From contig JAKUPL010000003.1 in assembly GCA_022449455.1 (NCBI GenBank), forward strand, positions 186,001 through 250,000: a stretch of 64,000 nt of DNA, read 5' to 3'. The DNA comes from Alcanivorax sp. (GTDB taxonomy: Bacteria > Pseudomonadota > Gammaproteobacteria > Pseudomonadales > Alcanivoracaceae). A program made the translations under genes and the position numbers. Position 1 is the first letter of the stretch, and the number at the start of each line of letters is the position of its first letter. The notes beneath the pieces were generated by a model, which made no database searches, was not told the DNA's origin, and worked only from the letters and a program-made list of their open reading frames with translations. Of this stretch, positions 57,016 through 64,000 are shown piece by piece.

Positions 57016-58071
57016 CTAGGTGGCGCTGCGCTGGGGCAGCCCGCGGCCGCCGAGCAGAAAACTCAGAGAGAAATAGAAAGCCGCGGCCACCAAGGTGCCG
57101 AGGGTCAGGGTCAGCTCCGACCAGCCGGCCAGGGTACCGGCCACGCCGACCGCCACCATGGCGGCGTGCATCGCCACCACCGCCACCAGCGCCTGCCGGG
57201 CACTGAGACCGCGGTCGAGCAAAAGGTGGTGGATATGGGTCCGGTCGGCGCTGAACGGCGAGCGGCCCGCCAGCAGGCGGCGCGCGAACACCGCCAGCAT
57301 ATCCAGAATCGGCACGCCCACCAGCCACACCGCCACGATCGGCGGGAAACCACCGTCGCGCTGGCTGCCCAACACCACCAGCCACAGCACCAGAAAACCC
57401 AGCAGGGTGGAACCGCCGTCGCCCAGGAACATCTTCCAGCCCCGCAGCAGCGGAATCTCCAGGTTGAACAGCAGATAAGTGAGCAGCGCCAGGCAGGCCA
57501 GTGCCGCGAACAGGCCGGTGCCGTCGTGCCCCGCCGCCGCCGACAAAAGCGCTACCCCGGCCAGGGTGACCAGCGTGACGCCGCCGGCCTGGCCGTCGAT
57601 GCCGTCGATCATGTTGTAGGCGTTGATGCACGCCAGCGCGCACAGCACGGTGAAGCCCAGCCCGGCCAACCCGGTCAGCATTACCGCGCCGCCGCCGAAC
57701 AAGGCCCCCAGCGTCTCGATGTAGACCCCGGACGCGGCGCAGGCCAGCGCCAGCGTGATGCCCTGATACAGGAACCGCCAGCGGGCACTGAGATCGAAAA
57801 TATCGTCCAGGGTACCGATGGTGACCAGCACCACCGCCGCCGCCAGAAACCAGCCCCAGCCTTCGCCGCGCCACAGCCCGGTGGTCAAACCGGCCATGAT
57901 CAGCCCCACGAACACCACCAGGCCGCCGATCAACGGCACCGGCATGCCGTGCTGCTTGCGCGCATTGGGGTGATCCACGAAACCGGCCCGGCGGGCCAGC
58001 GGCAGGAAGCCGAAAGCAGCCAGCGCGCTGCTCACCGGCACGAGAAAGGAGCCCAGTACCTCCACGTCCAC
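57016..58071 (-). CDS. Polyprenyl-phosphate glycosyl-1-phosphate transferase (WecA/WbpL family), copy 1
   Basis: A 351-residue multi-pass membrane enzyme that loads the first sugar phosphate onto undecaprenyl phosphate. Motifs: RKQHGMPVPLIGG, the TLDDIFDL acidic site, NAYNMIDGIDGQAGG, FLGDGGSTLLGF and the HIHHLLL loop. Start GTG 58071 is chosen because it aligns with the start of copy 2 (VDVEVLGSFL versus MEVGVLGSFL); an in-frame ATG at 58122 exists. Position beside the WbpM-like gene recalls wbpL-wbpM of Pseudomonas. Donor sugar not known. Confidence 0.9.
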   Translation of the reverse strand: MDVEVLGSFLVPVSSALAAFGFLPLARRAGFVDHPNARKQHGMPVPLIGGLVVFVGLIMAGLTTGLWRGEGWGWFLAAAVVLVTIGTLDDIFDLSARWRFLYQGITLALACAASGVYIETLGALFGGGAVMLTGLAGLGFTVLCALACINAYNMIDGIDGQAGGVTLVTLAGVALLSAAAGHDGTGLFAALACLALLTYLLFNLEIPLLRGWKMFLGDGGSTLLGFLVLWLVVLGSQRDGGFPPIVAVWLVGVPILDMLAVFARRLLAGRSPFSADRTHIHHLLLDRGLSARQALVAVVAMHAAMVAVGVAGTLAGWSELTLTLGTLVAAAFYFSLSFLLGGRGLPQRSAT

Positions 58072-58377
58072 GCCAACATCCCTCTTGTGCGTTTTTTCAG
58101 GTCTGTTCCACGGGACAAGCATGCTACGCCGCTATACAAATGCGGGCATTAGGGCGAACCGGTCATTTTTTACTCAGAAGAAGGGCTTGGCGCGGCTCAT
58201 TACGGGCGGTATACAAATTATTTCTATCTGGCCGTTGCCGTAAATCACCGGGAAGGGCAGGCTCTCAAGGTCGCGCGTCCATGGCTCAGCACGGATGTGA
58301 CCACCCGTGTGGCGGCTCGACACGACATCATTCTCCATCGTATCGAGCACCGGCGCCCTTCGGGGCGCCTTCTTATT

Positions 58378-58845
58378 TCAGGAGATCTGGGACTGGCGGT
58401 AGTTTTCCTCGCCGATGTGCTTGATCAGGCGCAGTTGCTGTTCCAGCCAGTGGGTGTGGTCTTCCTCGGTGTCGGCGAGTTGCTGGCGCAGCATGTCGCG
58501 GGTGACGTAGTCGCGCACCGATTCGCACAGCGCGATGGCGTTGGCCAGGTTCTCACGCACTTCGTATTCCAGCCGCAGATCCGCTTCCAGCATTTCCATT
58601 ACCGTGCGCCCCGGCTTCATGGGGTGCGGGCTCATGTCCGGCGTCCCTTCGAGGAACAGCAGGCGGCGCAGAATGACGTCGGCGTGCTGGGTTTCCTCTT
58701 CCATCTCGTGGTTAATGCGCTCGTAGAGCTTGCCGTAGCCCTGGTCCTCGTATTGGCGCGAATGCAGGAAGTACTGGTCGCGGGCGGCCAGCTCGCCGCG
58801 CAGCAGTTCCTGCAGACATTCGATCACGTCCGGATGACCTTTCAT
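58378..58845 (-). CDS. bfr: Bacterioferritin
   Basis: A 155-residue ferritin-like iron-storage subunit. Ferroxidase ligands are in [14 protein letters not shown] and [15 protein letters not shown]; the Met in RINHEM is the heme ligand position. [17 protein letters not shown] and [16 protein letters not shown] complete the four-helix pattern. ATG 58845 follows AAGGAG. A hairpin of ggcgccc arms (58350-58366) lies downstream. It is odd in location, between two glycan-initiation paralogues. Confidence 0.95.
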   Translation of the reverse strand: MKGHPDVIECLQELLRGELAARDQYFLHSRQYEDQGYGKLYERINHEMEEETQHADVILRRLLFLEGTPDMSPHPMKPGRTVMEMLEADLRLEYEVRENLANAIALCESVRDYVTRDMLRQQLADTEEDHTHWLEQQLRLIKHIGEENYRQSQIS

Positions 58846-59096
58846 TGGGGGGCGCTCCTTGATGGCAGGAAATTATGCGCGGAGTATGCCGCCATTATTC
58901 GCCGCGCGCTACCCTTTCGGAATTATTTTCCAATGGAATCAAGGAGTTAATCGTTCTCATTTGGTATCAGCCCAAGGCCGGGAAGGCGCTCATGCCGGGC
59001 TGTGTAAGTTTTTTCCTACAAGCATTTGCCTTTTTATCCTACAGACGGTCCGGCACAACCCATGTAAAGCTTCAGGGAACCAAGGAGGACAATAAG

Positions 59097-59384
59097 ATGA
59101 GCATGGACGTGGACGAGCACTACGAGAAGGTCTGGACCGTGGTCCTGGAAACCCCCACCGGCCTGGAACAGGTGATTCTGGTGCGCTACCCGCGCCGCCC
59201 CACCGACGATCTGGCCGCCGGCCTGGTGCGCCTGCACCTGAAAATGCCCACCGCCATCCCGGAATCGTTCCGCGATCACGACGAGCCGGCCCTGCGTGCT
59301 TTGGAGGAATGCGGCTACAAGCTGATCTGGGTGGGCGAACCCACCGAGATCATCGGCCGCCAGCGGCCCCTGCAGGACCCCTAA
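59097..59384 (+). CDS. Small acidic protein of unknown function
   Basis: A 95-residue cytoplasmic-looking protein from ATG 59097, which has a very strong ribosome site (AAGGAGG, 59081-59087). Sequence blocks: YEKVWTVVLETPTGLEQVILVRYPRRPTD split over residues about 9-37, LKMPTAIPESFRDHDEPALR and YKLIWVGEPTEIIGR. It has no signal peptide or TM segment. It is convergent with copy 2 of the WecA-like gene, nine bases between stops. I do not recognise a family. Confidence 0.75.
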   Translation: MSMDVDEHYEKVWTVVLETPTGLEQVILVRYPRRPTDDLAAGLVRLHLKMPTAIPESFRDHDEPALRALEECGYKLIWVGEPTEIIGRQRPLQDP

Positions 59385-59393
59385 AGGCGCTTT

Positions 59394-60464
59394 TCAGCGT
59401 TCGGTGCGGGACGCCGCCACCAGGGCGGTCAGGCGGCCGGTGCCGAGCAGGAAGCTGAGGGAGAAGTAAAGGCCGCCGGCCACGAAGGTGCCCACGGTAA
59501 GGGTCAGTTCCGACCAACCAGCCAGGGTGCCCACCACCCCGAAACCGACCATGGCCGCGTGCATGGCCACCACCACCAGCAGCGCCTGGCGCGCACTGAA
59601 GCCGTGGTCCAGCAGCAGATGATGGATGTGAGTACGGTCGGCGCTGAACGGCGAACGGCCGCTCAGGGTGCGGCGCATGAACACCGCCAGCATGTCCAGA
59701 ATCGGCACGCCCACCAGCCACACCGCCACGATCGGCGCGAAGCTGCCGTCGCGCTGGCTGCCCAGCACCACCAGCCACAGCACCAGGAAGCCCAGCAGAT
59801 TGGAGCCGCCGTCGCCCAGGAACATCTTGCGACCGCGCAGCCAGGGCGCTTCCAGGTTGAACATCAGATAGACCAGCAGCGCCAGGCAGGAGAGCCCGGC
59901 GAACAGCCCGGTGTTTTGGTGGCCCGACACGGTGGACAGCACCGCCACGCCGGCCAGGGTAATCAAGGTGACGCTGCCGGCCTGGCCGTCGATGCCGTCG
60001 ATCATGTTGTAGGCGTTGATGCACGCCAGCGCGCACACCAGGGTGAACACCAGACCGAAGAAGCCGCCCAGCAACAGCACGCTGTCGCCCAGCAGCAGAC
60101 CCAGGCTATTGATGTAGACGCCGGACACGGCACAGGCCAGAGCCACGGTGACGCCCTGGATCAGAAAGCGCCAGCGGGCGCTCAGGTCGTAGATGTCGTC
60201 CAGGGTGCCCACGGTGGTCAGAATCACCGCGGCGGCGAGAAACCAACCCCAGCCCTCGCCGTTCCACAGGCCGGTGGCCAGGCCGGCCACCATCAGGCCC
60301 ACGAACACCACGCCGCCCCCCGCCAGGGGCACCGGCGTGGCGTGCTGCTTGCGACCGTTCGGGTGATCCACGAAGCCCACGCGGCGGGCCAGCGGCAAGA
60401 ATCCAAACGCGGCGAGCATACTGCTCAGCGGTACCAGAAACGATCCCAGTACTCCGACTTCCAT
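59394..60464 (-). CDS. Polyprenyl-phosphate glycosyl-1-phosphate transferase (WecA/WbpL family), copy 2
   Basis: A 356-residue close paralogue of copy 1, nearly collinear throughout: MEVGVLGSFLVPLSSMLAAF, RKQHATPVPLAGGG, TLDDIYDL, NAYNMIDGIDGQAGS, FLGDGGSNLLGF and HIHHLLLDHGF. Start ATG 60464; an in-frame extension to 60548 is unlikely. Two initiating transferases close together suggest either redundancy or use of different sugars or glycans. The 244-bp upstream region carries a CCAGGG-CGA-GCCCTGG hairpin (60581-60596) and no gene. Confidence 0.9.
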   Translation of the reverse strand: MEVGVLGSFLVPLSSMLAAFGFLPLARRVGFVDHPNGRKQHATPVPLAGGGVVFVGLMVAGLATGLWNGEGWGWFLAAAVILTTVGTLDDIYDLSARWRFLIQGVTVALACAVSGVYINSLGLLLGDSVLLLGGFFGLVFTLVCALACINAYNMIDGIDGQAGSVTLITLAGVAVLSTVSGHQNTGLFAGLSCLALLVYLMFNLEAPWLRGRKMFLGDGGSNLLGFLVLWLVVLGSQRDGSFAPIVAVWLVGVPILDMLAVFMRRTLSGRSPFSADRTHIHHLLLDHGFSARQALLVVVAMHAAMVGFGVVGTLAGWSELTLTVGTFVAGGLYFSLSFLLGTGRLTALVAASRTER

Positions 60465-60708
60465 GCCGTCTTCCTTCTTGGTGTAAGTTGGCGGGCCGGA
60501 CGATAACCGATCCACAATATTTTGCACAGCCCCGAAAGAGGGGTGCACAGCTACGAAAAAAGCGTGATAAACTGCCAGGGCGAGCCCTGGTTTCTCTCAA
60601 ATCTCTCAAGGCAGGGCGCAGTGTAAGCCATCCATATGACAATCGCGCGCACGCGACCGCCGTGAAAGGTGGATTTTCGTAAAAGAATACGTCGAATTGT
60701 AAAATGCC

Positions 60709-62028
60709 CTAGCCGGGCCGCCCGCCCCCTCCGACCCGGACCGACATCACCAACAACCCGGACATCAGAACCAGGTACCCCGCCAGAGTGTGCGGGTCCC
60801 GGAACTGGCTCTGGGTCAACCCGAAGCCGGCGAACATCACCACCGTCAGAAGCCCCGCCATGGCCACGGCGCCCGCCTGGCGCAGCCGCCGCCAACACAG
60901 CCAGGCCGGCACCAGATACAGCGGCAGCAGTGTACCCAGCCCCAGCAGCCCCCGCCGCGCCAGGGTATCCAGCACATCGCCGTGCAGTTGATAGCCGAAG
61001 TACTGCGCCTGCTCGTTGAGACGCCCGGCCACGATCAACCGGTGCAGCTCCAAGGCCAGGCCCTGCTCACCCCAGCCCAGCCAGGGCTTTTGCAGGAACA
61101 GCGACCAGGCGGTGCCCCACATATCCAGCCGCAGGCCCACGGACGTACGGGTATTGCCGTCCGCCGCGAAGCGATGCAGATCGCTGAGCAGATCCTCCAC
61201 CCGGGGCCACACCCGGGCCGCCGCGAACACCGCCAGCGCCAACAGCACGGCCCCGCCGACCACCCGCCAGGCCAGCGGCAGAGACGACCAGCGGCGCCAC
61301 AGCGCCCCACCCCGCCAGGCGACCAGCATCAGCACCACCGCCGGCACGGTGATCCAGCCGCCGCGGGTGCCGGACAGCAACGACGCCACCAGCCCCAGTA
61401 CACCGGCCACCACCAACAGGGCGCCCCGGCGCGGATCGCGACGCGGGAACAGGCCGCCCACCAGGGCCAGCACCCCGAAGCACAGAGACAGATTGCCGAA
61501 CGGGATTGAGTTCATGTCGGTGCGCACGCGCACCCGCGCGGTCCCGCCCCACTGATGCAGCAGCAGCCCGCCGGCCACCGCCGCCGCCAGGGCCGCGCCC
61601 CACCACAGCGCCGCCGGCGCCGGCGGAAACCGCCGCCAGGCCAGGAACAGGCCCGCCGCCAGCAGCGGCCAATACGGCAAAGAAGCCAGAGTATGCGCCG
61701 CCATCGGCACCCCGCCGCCGCGCCCGGCGTCCAGCAGCCAATGGCCGCCGAACACCAGCAGAGCGAGCAGCCAGGCGCCGAACGCCGCCGGCGCGGGCCC
61801 GTCAGCCGACCGGCACGACGCCGCCGCCCACGCCCAGACGCCAGCCAGCAGAGCCACCAGACCAGCCGACCAGGGCCCGAGCATCAACGCAACGGGGAAA
61901 ACGAACAGAATCGCGGAAGAAAAGAAGGACAAACCGAACGCCTTATCACTCAAGGACGGAACACCCGCAGGTCCAACCTGTCGGGCAATGTCGATCAACG
62001 ACACCGTTCCATATCGCTCCGCAAGCAT
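60709..62028 (-). CDS. O-antigen ligase/polymerase-like membrane protein
   Basis: A 439-residue protein with about ten or more hydrophobic helices, a large periplasmic loop containing LLSDLHRFAADGNTRTSVGLRLDMWGTAW (split), and the Wzy_C-type block FQLHGDVLD-like YQLHGDVLDTLARRGLLGL. This layout fits WaaL/O-antigen ligases, which use undecaprenyl-linked glycans. The ATG 62028 lies 10 bases after the upstream toxin-like remnant's stop and has no clear ribosome site; start uncertain. Confidence 0.8.
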   Translation of the reverse strand: MLAERYGTVSLIDIARQVGPAGVPSLSDKAFGLSFFSSAILFVFPVALMLGPWSAGLVALLAGVWAWAAASCRSADGPAPAAFGAWLLALLVFGGHWLLDAGRGGGVPMAAHTLASLPYWPLLAAGLFLAWRRFPPAPAALWWGAALAAAVAGGLLLHQWGGTARVRVRTDMNSIPFGNLSLCFGVLALVGGLFPRRDPRRGALLVVAGVLGLVASLLSGTRGGWITVPAVVLMLVAWRGGALWRRWSSLPLAWRVVGGAVLLALAVFAAARVWPRVEDLLSDLHRFAADGNTRTSVGLRLDMWGTAWSLFLQKPWLGWGEQGLALELHRLIVAGRLNEQAQYFGYQLHGDVLDTLARRGLLGLGTLLPLYLVPAWLCWRRLRQAGAVAMAGLLTVVMFAGFGLTQSQFRDPHTLAGYLVLMSGLLVMSVRVGGGGRPG

Positions 62029-62038
62029 TAAAAGCAGA

Positions 62039-62449
62039 TCAGAGTTCGTCGCGGGAACGCTCGGTTCGTCCCATGCCCTGGTCCGTCGCAAGCAGGTCAA
62101 TGCCGTCGATAATCACGGACCGGTTCTGGATCTGCAGTGCGTCGAAGCATTTGCTTCGATAAGCCGGGAAGGATTGAAACTTTTGCAAGGCCTTGGCGAG
62201 CGGGTCCACGACGGGATAGGCCTCCTCGGCTTTCGAGATGGCCTCTTCGCAAAGCCCTTCATGCAACCTCAGAACCGCCAAATCAATTAAATCACGGGAT
62301 TCGATGGCCGAATCCGCCCATCGATCCGCATTGTGGAGCAAGGCAATCAGGGTGCCGCCGCCGAAATAAGATCCGGTTTTTTCGAATATGGAGGGATCCA
62401 GAGCGTCGAGAACACGCAGAATCTTGCAATGATGTTCGTGATCAAACAT
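62039..62449 (-). pseudogene. Internally deleted AbiEii/AbiGii-type nucleotidyltransferase remnant
   Basis: An intact 136-codon frame, but shorter than this family's usual length. The N-terminus MFDHEHHCKILRVLDALD then SYFGGGTLIALLHN matches the start of AbiEii-like proteins. It jumps directly to NADRWADSAIESRDLIDLAVL, which normally lies in the C-terminal third. The segment with the nucleotidyltransferase acid pair (R-x-S-x-DxDF type) is absent. It is preceded by the small partner gene (eight-base overlap). Probably non-functional; assignment is from recalled family pattern. Confidence 0.65.
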
Positions 62450-62672
62450 CTACTTGCAGCCAAGACCCCTTGGCCACGGCAAGTTTATGCACAAAAGCTC
62501 TCTCCTGACCTTCCAGATCGGCCAGCGCTCCCCGGTATTCCCAGCCGCGTTCATAACGGTTGAGCATTTCGTCCGGGGTAAGGTCATGCACATCGCGCAA
62601 ATCCCAACATACCGCCTCCAGGAACGGGAGTCGTCCGGGTATGTTGAAATGTCCTTGCTGTTGCATTTCCAT
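62442..62672 (-). CDS. Small protein paired with the nucleotidyltransferase remnant
   Basis: A 76-residue product starting MEMQQQGHFNIPGRLPFLEAV with a core DLRDVHDLTPDEMLNRYERGW and ending AFVHKLAVAKGSWLQVDV. It overlaps the AbiEii-type remnant by eight bases and lies in the place where a partner or antitoxin is commonly encoded. AAAGG precedes ATG 62672. Whether it acts as an antitoxin is not shown; its toxin partner appears inactivated. Confidence 0.6.
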   Translation of the reverse strand: MEMQQQGHFNIPGRLPFLEAVCWDLRDVHDLTPDEMLNRYERGWEYRGALADLEGQERAFVHKLAVAKGSWLQVDV

Positions 62673-62767
62673 CTAAGCCTTTGATTAAGAAATGAGCACC
62701 AATTTCATACTACCGGAAACCGAATAAAGCGTCTAATGCCTGAATTCATCTCAAGCCACGGCAGGCG

Positions 62768-64000
62768 CTACGAGGGGCATTCCACCGACACCGCCCTGCC
62801 GGCCGCCTGGTAGCGTTGCCGCAGGGCGTCGGCCAGGGCCTGTTTGGCGTCAGGATCGCCGTGCACGATCAGAATGCGCGAAGGCCAGCGGCTCTGGCCG
62901 GTGACGAAGTGAATCAGGCCGTCCCGGTCGGCGTGGGCGGAGTAGCCGCCCAGGGTCTCGATGCCGGCGCGGATGGTCAGGCGCTCGCCGTCCAGGTCCA
63001 CATAGCCGCCGTTCGGCCCGTGGGTCTGAATGGCGCGCCCCGGGGTGCCGGCGGCCTGGTAGCCCACGAACAGCACGTTGTGGCGCGGGTCGCCGAGCAT
63101 GGCCTTCAGGTAGTTGACGATGCGCCCGCCGGTGCACATACCACTGGCGGCGATCACGATGGCCGGGCGGCGGCTCTCCACCAGGTGGCGCACCATGCGC
63201 TGGTGGGCGGCGTGGTCGTCCACGGTCAGCCGCTGCTCGAAGGCCAGCGGCCGACGCCCCGCCGCCCGGCGCGCCCGCGCCTCCGCCGGCCAGAACCCGG
63301 CCAACTCCCGATATACCCGGGTGAAGCGGGTGGCCAGCGGCGAATCCAGAATCACCGGCAACTCGCGCCAGGGCAGCCCGTCCACCGCCTCGCCGTCGCC
63401 GCCCTCCTCAATAATGTCTTCCAGCTCATAGAGCAGCTCCTGGGTGCGCCCCATGCTGAAAGCCGGAATCAGCACCGTGCCCTGGTCGCGCAGCGCCCGC
63501 CGCAGCACCGCCGCCAGCCGCTCCCGGCGGCGCGCCCGCCCTTCGTGTCGGCGGTCGCCGTAGGTGCTCTCGATCACCAGGGTATCGCAGCCCTCCGGCG
63601 GCGTCGGCGGGTCCAGCAAAGGCGCGTGGGGCGCGCCCAGATCGCCGGAGAACACCGTCCGGTGCCCCGCCACATCGCACTCCACGTAGGCGGACCCGAG
63701 AATGTGCCCGGCGCGCCGCAGGCGAATGCGCGCCTCGCCGTGCACGTCGTGCCACTGGTCATAGGGCAACGCCACCAGACGCTGTTCGATCACCTTGAGA
63801 TAGCGCTCCACCGCCTCGGTCTGGCGGCTCAGGCTCAGCTTGAAAGCGTCCTCCAACACCAGTGGCAGCAACCGCGCGGACGGCTCGCTGCACAGAATCG
63901 GCCCCTCGAAGCCGGCGGCCAGCAACCAGGGAATACGGCCCACATGGTCGATGTGCACATGGGTAACCACCAGCGCCTTGATGTGGCGCACGTCGAACCC
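62768..64000 (-). CDS. Beta-CASP metallo-beta-lactamase-fold RNase-like protein (N-terminus outside window)
   Basis: The C-terminal 410 residues of an MBL-fold hydrolase. The metal site HVHIDHVGR appears at the window edge; GHILGSAYVE and VFSGDLG are further MBL motifs. The beta-CASP region (LDSPLATRFTRVYREL, IAASGMCTGGRI) and the C-terminal RMMBL-like GGYSAHADRDGLI and VHGDPDAK follow. Such proteins (Rv2752c/CPSF-like) act on RNA. The gene continues beyond 64000; no start codon is present. Confidence 0.9.
   Translation of the reverse strand, partial: GFDVRHIKALVVTHVHIDHVGRIPWLLAAGFEGPILCSEPSARLLPLVLEDAFKLSLSRQTEAVERYLKVIEQRLVALPYDQWHDVHGEARIRLRRAGHILGSAYVECDVAGHRTVFSGDLGAPHAPLLDPPTPPEGCDTLVIESTYGDRRHEGRARRRERLAAVLRRALRDQGTVLIPAFSMGRTQELLYELEDIIEEGGDGEAVDGLPWRELPVILDSPLATRFTRVYRELAGFWPAEARARRAAGRRPLAFEQRLTVDDHAAHQRMVRHLVESRRPAIVIAASGMCTGGRIVNYLKAMLGDPRHNVLFVGYQAAGTPGRAIQTHGPNGGYVDLDGERLTIRAGIETLGGYSAHADRDGLIHFVTGQSRWPSRILIVHGDPDAKQALADALRQRYQAAGRAVSVECPS

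Overview
The window looks like a chromosomal segment of a high-GC, Alcanivorax-like gammaproteobacterium. Three things suggest this: the Pseudomonas-type order rpsA, cmk, tyrA-aroA fusion, hisC, pheA, serC, gyrA, followed divergently by mtaD, ubiG, mupP and a YciK-type SDR; the bacterial lipase and lipase foldase; and several lipid-handling genes. The genus is an inference from gene content and order. No tRNA, rRNA, CRISPR array or intact insertion sequence was seen.

Region 1 (1-13496) is housekeeping: ribosomal protein S1 (partial), CMP kinase, aromatic amino acid and serine biosynthesis with overlapping stop and start codons, GyrA, then the mtaD-ubiG-mupP-SDR operon on the other strand.

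Region 2 (13712-36102) is the most unusual part. It holds four paralogous periplasmic solute-binding proteins of the AdeT type, two very similar fused TRAP-type (DctQM-like) permeases carrying an extra cysteine-containing periplasmic segment, and an outer-membrane-type lipoprotein resembling TRAP-associated TatT proteins. Interleaved are an ABC1/UbiB-family kinase, a FATP-type acyl-CoA synthetase, a secreted lipase with a divergently transcribed foldase, and an acyl-CoA dehydrogenase with a TetR-type operator. A multi-binding-protein TRAP-like importer for a hydrophobic or lipid-derived substrate is my working hypothesis. In between lie a PilZ protein, a methyltransferase, a HIT protein, YcgN, YcgL, RNase D and GpmA.

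Region 3 (36425-53500) is a cellulose locus on the minus strand. bcsP, bcsQ, a fused bcsAB, bcsC, bcsD and bcsZ are followed by galU, a UDP-glucose dehydrogenase-like gene lacking key catalytic residues, pgi and algC/pgm, which together would supply UDP-glucose. A perfect CRP/Vfr-type palindrome lies just upstream of bcsP. BcsC carries a long coiled-coil insertion in its C-terminal domain.

Region 4 (53739-62028) is a surface-glycan locus: a WbpM/CapD-type sugar-nucleotide dehydratase, a DegT-type aminotransferase, two close paralogues of a WecA/WbpL-type glycosyl-phosphate transferase separated by bacterioferritin and an unknown small protein, and an O-antigen-ligase-like membrane protein. 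The right end has an internally deleted AbiEii-type nucleotidyltransferase remnant with its small partner, and a beta-CASP metallo-beta-lactamase-fold nuclease cut by the window edge.

Several families of intergenic repeats occur: REP-like GTAGGAGCG palindromes, inverted TACAGGAT repeats around serC/gyrA/mtaD, and GGGGTC-N-GACCCC elements on both sides of the acyl-CoA dehydrogenase gene.
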